DNA of 25,391 nucleotides from positions 1 through 25,391 of the IMG/VR virus record IMGVR_UViG_3300021962_000596. One strand, 5' to 3'. The notes under the pieces are model-generated. The model had not been told where the DNA came from. It saw only the letters and a program-made list of their open reading frames with translations, and made no database searches. Made by a program: the position numbers and the translations under genes. Source of the stretch: a virus. Of this stretch, positions 1 through 6,768 are shown in pieces; within the stretch, counting starts at the first letter, position 1; each line of letters opens with the position of its first letter.

Positions 1-84
1 GAATTGACGAACACGGCTAGCAGTTTCGGCAACGCCGGAGACTACGTGGGCGAGATCGCAGTTTCCAATTTGTCATTCAGCTAA
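1..84 (+). CDS. C-terminal end of an unknown protein (partial)
   Basis: The window opens inside a reading frame (frame 1) that runs 27 codons to TAA at 82-84. The visible tail is rich in small and polar residues (ending VSNLSFS), as in beta-rich phage structural proteins, but there is too little to name a family. It is followed by a strong intrinsic terminator, so it is the last gene of its transcription unit. The structural-protein role is inferred from context only. Confidence 0.6.
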   Translation, partial: ELTNTASSFGNAGDYVGEIAVSNLSFS

Positions 85-108
85 TCCATTTAGTTGTTTT
101 TCAATATC

Positions 109-134
109 AAAAAACCTGCTTCGGCAGGTTTTTT
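109..134 (+). terminator. Intrinsic terminator with UUCG tetraloop
   Basis: An 11-bp stem (109-119 with 124-134) closes on a C(UUCG)G tetraloop at 120-123. The lower stem is A-rich on the left and a run of T on the right, giving a typical rho-independent terminator. It ends the unit of the partial gene that stops at 84. Confidence 0.9.
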
Positions 135-172
135 GTTGACTCAAATAGATTGCGTAATGCGTGTGATTATGT

Positions 173-180
173 TATAAATA
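173..180 (+). promoter_or_regulatory. T4-type late promoter TATAAATA
   Basis: This is an exact match to the T4 late promoter octamer, lying 38 bases after the terminator. It ends only 4 bases before the ATG at 185, and no Shine-Dalgarno sequence lies between. If it is used as in T4, the transcript would begin at or next to the start codon. Confidence 0.7.
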
Positions 181-184
181 CATT

Positions 185-988
185 ATGAAATATCACATCA
201 TCTATAAAACTACTCATAAAAACGGCAAGTATTATGTTGGCCGTCACAGTACCGAAAACCTAAACGACGGTTACATTGGTTCTGGTTACTGGCCTGCGAG
301 TATTAAAGATAGAACATCAGTAACCAGAGAGATATTAGAATTTGCTGATAACGAAAAGCATCTGAAACAACTCGAAGGTGAATACTTAGCAGAGCACTTT
401 GGTAAACCAAACTGTATGAACGGAACGTCTGATCCGATTGGATTTGATAGCGAAAATAACCCAATGAAGAATCCAGAAGTAGCTGCTAAAATAAGTGGCG
501 AAAATCATTATATGCGTAAAGATCCTGCTGCCAGGGAAAATAGTAGAATTAGACAAAAAACCAGAGTAGAACAAGGTATACACAATTTACAAGGCGATCG
601 TAATCCAAACAAAGACGGACAAAATGCTAAAGTAGCAATGGAACGTGGTACACACATAAATCTGACAAACAATCCCAGCAAGTGGCGTAGCGAACAAGGT
701 ATCCATCACTGGCAAAATGGTAATAGTCCTAACAAAGACGGAAAAGTAAATGCTAAAAGAATTGCTAACGGTACACATAACTTAGTAGGTCCAGAGCACA
801 ATAAACGCATGATTGCCGAAGGAAAAAATCCCTGGGTCGGCCCAGACGCTAATCGTAAACGCTTAGAAGCCGGCACACATCCGTCACAGCAAAAGAAAAT
901 ATGCGAGCATTGCGGCAAAGAATCGAGTATTGCAATGTACAAGCGTTGGCATGGTGCCAACTGCAAATCCTTAAAGGAAACAAAATGA
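185..988 (+). CDS. GIY-YIG homing-type endonuclease with NUMOD3-like repeats and zinc-finger tail
   Basis: The 267-residue product begins with a GIY-YIG-like nuclease core: IIY at residues 5-7, YYVGRH at 16-21, the G-Y-I-G-S-G segment near 29-34, a conserved-position Glu in the QLEGEY region near 63-68, and Asn near 76-80. This is the Seg-like variant in which YIG is followed by [KR]H. The middle carries several NUMOD3-like DNA-binding repeats (NPNKDG, NNP, GTHNLxG or GIHxxQ). The C-terminus has CEHC...HGANC, a likely zinc finger. Such free-standing enzymes cut DNA and spread themselves among T4-like phages. It starts right behind a late promoter and overlaps the next gene by ATGA. The class is clear; the target site and present activity are unknown. 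Confidence 0.85.
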   Translation: MKYHIIYKTTHKNGKYYVGRHSTENLNDGYIGSGYWPASIKDRTSVTREILEFADNEKHLKQLEGEYLAEHFGKPNCMNGTSDPIGFDSENNPMKNPEVAAKISGENHYMRKDPAARENSRIRQKTRVEQGIHNLQGDRNPNKDGQNAKVAMERGTHINLTNNPSKWRSEQGIHHWQNGNSPNKDGKVNAKRIANGTHNLVGPEHNKRMIAEGKNPWVGPDANRKRLEAGTHPSQQKKICEHCGKESSIAMYKRWHGANCKSLKETK

Positions 989-1233
989 AAGAAACAGATG
1001 TTGTAGAAGTATTGCCCGATGGTACTGTGTATCATTTTGATATTGACGTATGCAATAAAGCAGCCGACCAAGCATTGGAACAACTATACGAAAAAGAAAA
1101 CAACGAAATAGGGTTCGATTATACAGCAACCGTGTTTAGTTTGTTTATAAGTGCTATACAAATCTTGTCTGAGTCTGGTTGGACAGCCGAAGAATTGCAT
1201 CGCGAGGTAGAGGATCATTCTAGTAACAGCTAA
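985..1233 (+). CDS. Small conserved-type phage protein of unknown function
   Basis: This encodes 82 residues starting MKETDVVEVL. I chose the ATG at 985 because it overlaps the TGA of the endonuclease (986-988) as ATGA and has AAAGGA at 973-978. A longer in-frame start at 901 would lie deep inside the endonuclease gene. The product is acidic, with no signal peptide, and has a mixed hydrophobic segment (TVFSLFISAIQIL) followed by an acidic helix (GWTAEELHREVED). This could be a small helical regulator or virion accessory, but I do not recognise a family. The tight coupling suggests translation together with the upstream gene. Confidence 0.75.
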   Translation: MKETDVVEVLPDGTVYHFDIDVCNKAADQALEQLYEKENNEIGFDYTATVFSLFISAIQILSESGWTAEELHREVEDHSSNS

Positions 1234-1236
1234 ATA
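1229..1236 (+). promoter_or_regulatory. Late-promoter-like octamer GCTAAATA
   Basis: This is a late promoter variant with the TAAATA core, overlapping the TAA stop of the preceding gene (1231-1233). It lies 25 bases before the ATG at 1262, which also has its own AAGGA at 1249-1253. The same GCTAAATA variant recurs before 13902 and, on the minus strand, before 24485. Confidence 0.5.
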
Positions 1237-1261
1237 AAACAACGAACCAAGGATTTCCCCA

Positions 1262-2677
1262 ATGACGATCAAACCTGTGCTAGTACCCGACCAAGACGCA
1301 AAAACTCTACGAGCACTATTAGAAACGTTCGACGCTGCTGCTGCGGGCACAGCTAAAAAACAGTTAAATGAAATGGATTATGGTGGTGGACGTAGCCCAC
1401 ATGGCGGACATGGATTGCCACGCGACGATGACGATGCCGATGCTGGTAAAAAAGAGATCATGGTCAAACCAGAAACGGCAAAAAAAGCAACTAAAAATGC
1501 TAGCGATGCACTGAATAAAGCGTTCGATGCTTCATACGATAAGAAAGGTGTAGAGGAAGGCTTGTTTGGCGATAAGGCCGGCCGAGAAATAAATCACGCT
1601 GCTATCGGCAAACTCAGCGACGAAGAATTGCAGAAAGCATACAAGTTTAGCGACTCGTTTAACATTGATCCAGAACACGCTGCAACAGCCAAAGCCTTAC
1701 GTGCTGAAATTAAAAAACGTAAAGAGCAAGGTGTGGCGGAAGCTGCCCCTAAAATCACAGGCCACGCAGACTATACTGGTAAAGATTTAGTCAAAGATGC
1801 CAACCGATTGTTTACAGCAGGTGGATTTAAGTTGGCCGACAAACAAGTAGAACCCCGATCGGATGACCCAAAGAAAATCAACACAATTTACTTCTGGCGT
1901 AAAAAGATTCCGGGCCTGGGTGTTCAAGAACTAATGATTGAGGTCTACAACTATGCACCTCACAAAACATATTATGCTGTAAATGATCTCAGCAAAGACG
2001 GAGCCCGAGTGACTCCCGACCTGGCACAAAAGATGTGGCGTGAGATGGAATTTCAAATCAAAGACATGTCTTCACAGCGGGGTCTGGAGGAAGGTGGCGG
2101 CATGAGTCGTGCTGCCAAAGGTTATGAAAAGTACGGTAAGGCGGGTATGCAGGCTTTGGCTCAGGCAGGTCGCGAAGGCCGAGCGTTAGACCCCATCCGA
2201 GCCAAGTACGACCGGTATGACGAAGGTGCCGAATCAGAAAATCTTGCCATTGGTGAAAAAATGGCACGCGACGGTATTGAATATGATCCAGCCCGGGAAG
2301 GTGAAATAATTTCCATGATAGGCGATTATCTCAGACGCGACGGAATGACCACCCGACAAGTTCGTGGTTACATGATCGACCCAGATTTTATAAGTGATCA
2401 GTTGAGCTACTTGCCAAGAAAGTCTGGTGTTGCAGAAGCAGATGTGCCCTACAATGATCCCAACTTGGCCAAGGCCTACCGCTTGGGCAACGAAGCATAC
2501 AAGGCATTAAAGAACGACCCTGCTCGTGCTCAAGCAGCACAGGACAAGATTGAAGCAGAATTTCCGCAGTATGCTCGCATGTGGTTGACAGGTTATCGCG
2601 ATGGTGAACGCTTTGATCAAGAAAAATCTCTAAAAGAAAGTCAAGATCCCTTAGAAGATCTCCGACGTCTGTTATAA
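1262..2677 (+). CDS. Modular virion-like protein with repeated (V/L)xE-(A/G) processing-type motifs
   Basis: This encodes 471 residues. It is charged and soluble, with an Asp-rich stretch near residues 56-61, a helical middle and a folded segment around 165-275. Helical blocks follow, and the end is PLEDLRRLL. Short motifs GVEEG (near 98), GVAEA (near 158 and 390) and GLEEG (near 275) separate the blocks. They resemble the T4 prohead protease gp21 consensus [LI]-x-E|[AG]. This suggests a head-internal or prohead-processed protein, but cleavage is inference, and Val at the first position departs from the T4 rule. AAGGA at 1249-1253 supports the start. A terminator follows directly. No catalytic domain is recognised. 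Confidence 0.7.
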   Translation: MTIKPVLVPDQDAKTLRALLETFDAAAAGTAKKQLNEMDYGGGRSPHGGHGLPRDDDDADAGKKEIMVKPETAKKATKNASDALNKAFDASYDKKGVEEGLFGDKAGREINHAAIGKLSDEELQKAYKFSDSFNIDPEHAATAKALRAEIKKRKEQGVAEAAPKITGHADYTGKDLVKDANRLFTAGGFKLADKQVEPRSDDPKKINTIYFWRKKIPGLGVQELMIEVYNYAPHKTYYAVNDLSKDGARVTPDLAQKMWREMEFQIKDMSSQRGLEEGGGMSRAAKGYEKYGKAGMQALAQAGREGRALDPIRAKYDRYDEGAESENLAIGEKMARDGIEYDPAREGEIISMIGDYLRRDGMTTRQVRGYMIDPDFISDQLSYLPRKSGVAEADVPYNDPNLAKAYRLGNEAYKALKNDPARAQAAQDKIEAEFPQYARMWLTGYRDGERFDQEKSLKESQDPLEDLRRLL

Positions 2678-2682
2678 TATAT

Positions 2683-2704
2683 AAAGCCCCGTCAGGGGCT
2701 TTTT
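2683..2704 (+). terminator. Intrinsic terminator
   Basis: An 8-bp stem AAAGCCCC (2683-2690) pairs with GGGGCTTT (2695-2702) around the loop GTCA and runs into TTTTT (2700-2704). It lies 5 bases after the stop at 2675-2677. A late promoter follows 6 bases later, so units are punctuated here. Confidence 0.9.
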
Positions 2705-2710
2705 GTTCTC

Positions 2711-2718
2711 TATAAATA
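2711..2718 (+). promoter_or_regulatory. T4-type late promoter TATAAATA
   Basis: This is an exact late-promoter octamer just downstream of the terminator at 2683-2704. It lies 4 bases before the ATG at 2723, with no Shine-Dalgarno sequence between. The arrangement is the same as at 173-180. Confidence 0.7.
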
Positions 2719-2722
2719 AAGC

Positions 2723-3328
2723 ATGCCCACATTTGTCACACCCTATTCTGGTTCTGCAGAACTCACAGCATCAAACGGATTAACTGTTGTTACACCTGGC
2801 CTATGGACCTTTAGTCGCCAAGGCTACAATGATGGCGCCACTTTTGGACTCAGCCTGGGTCATCCTCAGCCCTTGAGCGGCGAACTTCTGCATCTACGGG
2901 CCCAAGCATGGCCTATTGCTGTGATTGGCAACGAACTAACCAGCTATACTGATCCTCAAACCAGCATCACTTACGGCCCTGAGCTGTGTAGGATTGTGAT
3001 CACTGGTGCTTGGTTGGTTGTGCGCCAACAAAATTCTAACAGCTACAACAGTTTCAACATCACATATTCTGCCACCACTGTAACAGACTTGGGTGATCGT
3101 GAGATGGCACCCTATCTTTTAAACTATGCAAGCCCGCAGGCCACTTATGTGATACAAGGGTCAGGTGTAGCAGGTGGTGCACAAGATACGTTTACCAATC
3201 ATGTGTGGGAATTTCGTGCCACCGAATCAGCTGCCAGTACCAACAGCAACCGAGAATTCCAAAGTAATACCACTACCAGACCAGCTTGGGTCTATACCTA
3301 TTCGAAGAGTTGGCAAACTGCTGCCTAG
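2723..3328 (+). CDS. Beta-rich probable virion protein, family not recognised
   Basis: The 201-residue product is rich in Ser, Thr, Gly, Tyr and Trp and poor in Lys, with no signal peptide or membrane segment. This is the composition of a phage beta-sandwich or fibre-type protein. It is driven by its own late promoter and follows a terminator, so it can be expressed alone. Its TAG stop (3326-3328) lies in a CTAG that also gives the TAG stop of the opposing gene. The virion role is inferred from promoter, composition and neighbours only. Confidence 0.65.
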   Translation: MPTFVTPYSGSAELTASNGLTVVTPGLWTFSRQGYNDGATFGLSLGHPQPLSGELLHLRAQAWPIAVIGNELTSYTDPQTSITYGPELCRIVITGAWLVVRQQNSNSYNSFNITYSATTVTDLGDREMAPYLLNYASPQATYVIQGSGVAGGAQDTFTNHVWEFRATESAASTNSNREFQSNTTTRPAWVYTYSKSWQTAA

Positions 3329-4458
3329 ATTTTAAAAAGATTTAGGTGCCGGGAAATTTGAGTCACAACAGGTCCCCAGTTGCCCATTGTGGGTTGGCGA
3401 AATAATCTCACAGTGGGATACCAAGGGCTATCAGCACGATTAAGTAACCAACGCCAATCCTGTCCGTATTGATTCAACATGATCCACGTGGTGCGGCCTA
3501 ACGCACCGGCCAAATGACTCACAGCAGTATCAACACCGACAACCACATCCATGCATGTTATTAGCGCAGCTGAATCTGCCATGCAGGTGATAGTGCCAGG
3601 ATATGTAGTACAGCCCAAATCAGTTAGTATTTTGGATTCCTTGTCGCTGGCATCGATCTGTAGATTTATCCATTCGCATTCGGGGTTGTATTTTATCAAC
3701 TCGACTATTTGACTAAACGGAACTGATTTGTGTTGATGTATCCAAGTATCTTTTCTACCTGACCAACTAAATCCCACGCGAAGTTTTTTCTTGGTACCCA
3801 GTCGCTGTTGCCATTGCCTTACAAGAGCTTGATCAGGAGATAGATAGCTCAGCGGGCTAGATAAATTTTCTAAAGTGATTCCCAGGATTCCTGGAATACT
3901 CATGATAGTAATCCAGTAATCGTACGGCGGTAAAGGATCGTTGTAGGCTATTGTGCTTGGACCAAACAAACCAATCATAGCAGGATCAACTACCATCACA
4001 ACCGTGGCTCCTAGTTGCTGCAAATTGAGAACAAATCTTGCAAATTGAATAGTGTCTCCTAATCCCTGTTCTCCGATGACCAAGATTGTTTTGCCTGAGA
4101 GATCTTGGCCCGACCATCTGGGCTGCGGCAACTGTGGTAATGTACCTTTGAGATGGGCAAATGTCCACCGATCTTCGTAGGCGGGCCAACCCTGTTGATA
4201 GTTGCCTTGCAACAGTAAACACACTGCTAGGTTGAAACGTGCTGTTTCGTTTGCGGGATCTAACCGTATGGCATGTTCTAAAAATGGTTGAGCACGATCT
4301 GGAAATCCCATTTCTCTCATGACATTGCCATAGTTGTTGAATGCACTAGTGGATGTATAATCCTGTACAAATGCCTGAGCATAACAGGCCAGGGCCAAGT
4401 CGGGTTGATGACGTTCTCTATGAGTGTTGCCTTGTGCTATTAACAGTTCTGTTTCCAT
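3325..4458 (-). CDS. TPR plus GT9-like (heptosyltransferase-type) glycosyltransferase
   Basis: This encodes 377 residues from the chosen ATG at 4458. The frame extends 7 codons further, but this ATG lies 5 bases behind a minus-strand late-promoter-like octamer. Residues 1-100 form tetratricopeptide helices (NNYGNVMREMG, LEHAIRLDP, RFNLAVCLLLQG). A Rossmann-type GT-B region follows, with GEQGLGD at about 129-135 and GVDTAVSHLAGALG at about 308-321, then DWRWL near 334-338 and a closing SPWYPTVRLFRQ. This is the usual end of bacterial TPR-fused GT9-like proteins. Family enzymes transfer sugars from activated donors; donor and acceptor here are unknown. It lies antisense among virion genes, so modification of fibres or host glycans is inference. 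Confidence 0.8.
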   Translation of the reverse strand: METELLIAQGNTHRERHQPDLALACYAQAFVQDYTSTSAFNNYGNVMREMGFPDRAQPFLEHAIRLDPANETARFNLAVCLLLQGNYQQGWPAYEDRWTFAHLKGTLPQLPQPRWSGQDLSGKTILVIGEQGLGDTIQFARFVLNLQQLGATVVMVVDPAMIGLFGPSTIAYNDPLPPYDYWITIMSIPGILGITLENLSSPLSYLSPDQALVRQWQQRLGTKKKLRVGFSWSGRKDTWIHQHKSVPFSQIVELIKYNPECEWINLQIDASDKESKILTDLGCTTYPGTITCMADSAALITCMDVVVGVDTAVSHLAGALGRTTWIMLNQYGQDWRWLLNRADSPWYPTVRLFRQPTMGNWGPVVTQISRHLNLFKI

Positions 4459-4463
4459 GCAGA

Positions 4464-4471
4464 TATTTACT
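4464..4471 (-). promoter_or_regulatory. Minus-strand late-promoter-like octamer AGTAAATA
   Basis: Read on the minus strand, the octamer AGTAAATA ends 5 bases before the ATG at 4458. This is the same close spacing seen at 173-180 and 2711-2718. It supports the shorter start of the TPR-glycosyltransferase. Confidence 0.5.
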
Positions 4472-4496
4472 GCGTACATGTGATATCAAATTATTT

Positions 4497-4504
4497 TATA
4501 AATA
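4497..4504 (+). promoter_or_regulatory. T4-type late promoter TATAAATA
   Basis: This is an exact late-promoter octamer, 83 bases before the ATG at 4588. It leaves an unusually long leader carrying a hairpin (4532-4550) and a good Shine-Dalgarno sequence. It is divergent from the minus-strand element at 4464-4471. Confidence 0.75.
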
Positions 4505-4531
4505 AATCATACGACGCACGGGTTGCGTTTT

Positions 4532-4550
4532 ATGCGGTATCCCACCGCGT
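4532..4550 (+). other. Leader hairpin upstream of an abundant-type virion gene
   Basis: The arms 4532-4538 and 4544-4550 form a 7-bp stem (one T-G pair) around the loop ATCCC, inside the leader of the gene at 4588. There is no T-run, so it is not a terminator. It may stabilise the mRNA 5' end, but that is inference. Confidence 0.45.
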
Positions 4551-4587
4551 AGGCCTAGAACGCCTAACTTTTAAAGGAAAAGAAAAA

Positions 4588-5190
4588 ATGGGTCGTCCAC
4601 TAAAAATCAAAAAATCCACAACCACTGACATTGGTTTCAACGCTTGGAATCAGTTGACCAATCCAGTTTACCCTGCCACATTCAACGCTGACCAGTACGC
4701 TGGTGTAGTTGGTGGTGTTGGCAACGGCGGCGGTGTTGCTACAGCAGCTTATCCTGTTGTCAAGTGCAGAGTTTTCATTGCAGGACAAAGCGAAGAAGAC
4801 GGTTTTATTATCCGTCAAAAAGGCACAAGAAAGTACCTAGTTGAAGGTGCCAGCTCGGGCGAGCAAGGTGTTTGCGTACTAGCTAACGAAGCACAAGGCG
4901 CACTAACAGAAGGCAACATGAACATCAGTTTTGCATTAGATGCTGACAGTTCAGAAGTGTTGATCAGCAAGTTGACCAACAAATACGCTTATGATTTTAC
5001 AGGCGGTGAAGTTGGTGGGGCTGCTCCAGGCGGATTTGCCCAAGATCTTGTACAACAAAACGTGCGTTATGCAGCTGACTTCTTCACAGACGAAGGCACT
5101 GCAATCAAGTCGGGTACCACAGGTCAGCAAAACACTGCTACACAGCAGAACTTGTTGAACTTTGTAATTGTAGAAAATTACACAAGCTAA
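4588..5190 (+). CDS. Probable abundant virion protein (MGRPLKIKK... family), function unknown
   Basis: This encodes 200 residues. I chose the ATG at 4588 because AAAGGAAA (4573-4580) sits at the right distance and the protein then starts MGRPLKIKKSTTTDIGFNAW. The open frame upstream to 4480 only runs through the leader. It has a short basic start, then a beta-rich body with a Gly-rich loop (GVVGGVGNGGG), IIRQKGTRKYLVEG near 74-87 and NKYAYDF near 130. I recall similar MGRPLKIKK proteins in T4-like marine phages without assigned function. The strong late promoter, structured leader, strong ribosome site and terminator right behind it fit a highly expressed structural protein. Confidence 0.75.
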   Translation: MGRPLKIKKSTTTDIGFNAWNQLTNPVYPATFNADQYAGVVGGVGNGGGVATAAYPVVKCRVFIAGQSEEDGFIIRQKGTRKYLVEGASSGEQGVCVLANEAQGALTEGNMNISFALDADSSEVLISKLTNKYAYDFTGGEVGGAAPGGFAQDLVQQNVRYAADFFTDEGTAIKSGTTGQQNTATQQNLLNFVIVENYTS

Positions 5191-5204
5191 TTTTATACTA
5201 CCTC

Positions 5205-5237
5205 AATCCTCTCAGCTACATACTGGGAGGATTTTTT
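5205..5237 (+). terminator. Intrinsic terminator whose 3' arm is the next gene's ribosome-binding site
   Basis: The arms 5205-5215 and 5223-5233 make an 11-bp stem with one G-T pair around a 7-base loop, followed by six T (5232-5237). The right arm contains GGGAGGA (5225-5231), which is also the Shine-Dalgarno sequence of the ATG at 5238. Folding would therefore both stop transcription and hide the ribosome site. Confidence 0.8.
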
Positions 5238-5822
5238 ATGGCCGCTTTTGTACTAGGTAATGGTGTTAGCCGCAGCAGCATTGATGTTGATCAACTGCTG
5301 ACATTGGGCATGGTCTACGGGTGCAATGGCCTGTATCGTACACACACACCCACAGTTTTGGTATCAACTGATCGTCCCATCAGCACTGTAATACAGGAAT
5401 CTGGGTATAGTAACAAAAACAGATTTTACACACGCAGACCTGCACCGGGATCGGGTGCTCAAATGGTGCCGCAAAAATATCGCGGTTTTAGTTCAGGTCC
5501 CATTGCTGTCAGCATTGCTTGTGAAGACCTAAATCGCAGGATTTATCTCTTGGGATTTGATATGGGTCCAACCGTGGTGGGAAAGTTCAATAATGTCTAT
5601 GCTGGAACTGAGTTTTACAAGCCTGCAGATGCCAATCCCACGTTTACTGGCAACTGGATTAGGCAATTATCTCAAGTAATTCGTGACTTTCCTGGGGTGG
5701 AATTTATACGTGTGTCTGGTGATACCACTGCTGATATCTCGGACTTCAACGGGCTAACAAATTTACAAAGTCTGCCGATTGCGGACTTTGTAGCTCGAAT
5801 AAATACAACAAAGGATCTATAG
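5238..5822 (+). CDS. GT42 sialyltransferase/MptE (DUF115)-like Rossmann protein
   Basis: This encodes 194 residues. The N-terminus FVLGNGVSRSSIDVDQL is followed by YGCNGLYR (about 27-34), with a central FSSGPIAVSIAC and RIYLLGFDMG. This matches the pattern of GT42 sialyltransferases and DUF115/MptE-like proteins: a nucleotide-binding G-N-G-x-S loop, C-N-x-x-Y, then S-G-x-x-A ... I-Y-L-x-G-x-D. Known members transfer sialic acid-type sugars or pyrophosphate groups. At 194 residues it is shorter than full-length sialyltransferases, so catalysis is uncertain. It starts right at a terminator that carries its GGGAGGA site. A diverged relative lies at 20661-21326, at the other end of the fibre cluster. 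The fold is likely; the reaction is inference. Confidence 0.6.
   Translation: MAAFVLGNGVSRSSIDVDQLLTLGMVYGCNGLYRTHTPTVLVSTDRPISTVIQESGYSNKNRFYTRRPAPGSGAQMVPQKYRGFSSGPIAVSIACEDLNRRIYLLGFDMGPTVVGKFNNVYAGTEFYKPADANPTFTGNWIRQLSQVIRDFPGVEFIRVSGDTTADISDFNGLTNLQSLPIADFVARINTTKDL
5798..5805 (+). promoter_or_regulatory. Late-promoter-like octamer AATAAATA
   Basis: The TAAATA-core octamer lies inside the 3' end of the preceding gene, 21 bases before the ATG at 5827. AAAGGA (5810-5815) follows. It probably starts transcription of the fibre run from 5827. Confidence 0.5.
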
Positions 5823-5826
5823 ACAT

Positions 5827-6444
5827 ATGGCTACCCACAAACGAATAGATGGTACCTACTACATCAACACTGTCAACGGTATAGACAACGTTGAAATTAC
5901 CACACATACTGTAAAAGTATTTGGTAACTTGGATGTACAAGGTAACATTACCTATATTGATACAACGGAACTGGACATCACAGATCCTTTTATCACGTTG
6001 GCTGCCAACAACACCGGCCTTTATTCAAACGTGGGAATTCTGGCACAAAAGGCATCAAGCCCCAATACCTACGCTAGTCTGCGTTGGAATACCAATAGTG
6101 GAACCTGGCAAATCAGTACAGATAATGCGACGTTTTTAGATATTGCAGCAGGCAATACCACAACGCCGCCGGGTGGTGCCAACAAAGACATACAGTTTAA
6201 CAGTGTAGGTGCTTTTGGCGGCAATGTCAACTATACATTTGATGTGGCCAATGTCCGAGTTACCTTGCAAGGACATCAGGTATTTGGCAATATTGTTACG
6301 GCTCCCACTGCTGTAGCCAACTCGGTAGCTGTGTATCACAACGCAGAAGGCACAGGTGGTACTGGTCTTTATGTCAAGAGTCCCAGTGTCCAAGATGAAT
6401 TAGTCAGCAAGAGCAAAGCTATTGTGTTTGCTATTATATTTTAA
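5827..6444 (+). CDS. Fibre-type virion protein with a 'DPxIxLA' domain
   Basis: This encodes 205 residues. The N-terminal half has GNLDVQGNITYIDTTELDITDPFITLA, then NVGILAQK, SLRWNTNSGTWQIS. This block recurs in the large fibre (residues about 50-115) and in the fibre at 13902 (VVGDPLIFIGED...WVRDASDGTWKL), so it is an exchangeable fibre domain. The C-terminal half has GTGLYVKS and ends DELVSKSKAIVFAIIF. There are no membrane or catalytic signatures. AAAGGA at 5810-5815 is 11 bases from the ATG. A role in a tail-fibre or baseplate appendage is inferred from shared domains. Confidence 0.7.
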   Translation: MATHKRIDGTYYINTVNGIDNVEITTHTVKVFGNLDVQGNITYIDTTELDITDPFITLAANNTGLYSNVGILAQKASSPNTYASLRWNTNSGTWQISTDNATFLDIAAGNTTTPPGGANKDIQFNSVGAFGGNVNYTFDVANVRVTLQGHQVFGNIVTAPTAVANSVAVYHNAEGTGGTGLYVKSPSVQDELVSKSKAIVFAIIF

Positions 6445-6453
6445 GGAATAAAA

Positions 6454-6768
6454 ATGTCAATTTTCGTAGGTAACGTAACTACCGCAGCATCAAATGTTTA
6501 TGTCAGCTCTGGACAAACTGCAATCACTTTTATGAGTTTGTGTAACTATACTGCCGGTAATGTCACAGCAAACGTGTATGTTGTGCCCAGCGGTGGCAGT
6601 GCTGGCAACGCCAACATTGTGTTGGCCAGCATCGAACTCACAGCTTTAGACACATACCAACTGTATGCCGGTGGAGAAAAACTCTTGTTGGGGGTGGGAG
6701 ATACAGTACAAGTTAATGCCAACGCCAACAATTCCATAACCACAGTGGTCAGCTACACTTCGATCTAA
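6454..6768 (+). CDS. Small beta-sandwich-type tip or appendage protein
   Basis: The 104-residue product is an all-beta pattern: NVYVSSGQTAITFMSLCNYT, VYVVPSGG, ELTALDTYQLYAGGEKLLLGVGDTVQV, VVSYTSI. The general layout is like the 108-residue protein at 15909, and I recall similar small proteins beside phage tail-fibre genes. AAGGA (6443-6447) precedes the ATG at 6454. Its stop overlaps the next start as TAATG (6766-6770), implying translational coupling. Appendage function is inferred. Confidence 0.7.
   Translation: MSIFVGNVTTAASNVYVSSGQTAITFMSLCNYTAGNVTANVYVVPSGGSAGNANIVLASIELTALDTYQLYAGGEKLLLGVGDTVQVNANANNSITTVVSYTSI

Noticed and set aside
901-984. Start at 901 for the small gene ending at 1233
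   Set aside because: It would overlap the endonuclease by 88 bases in another frame; the ATG at 985 has AAAGGA and an ATGA coupling.
4480-4587. Upstream start at 4480 for the virion gene at 4588
   Set aside because: It would precede the late promoter at 4497 and read through the leader hairpin; the ATG at 4588 has a proper ribosome site and a family-like start.
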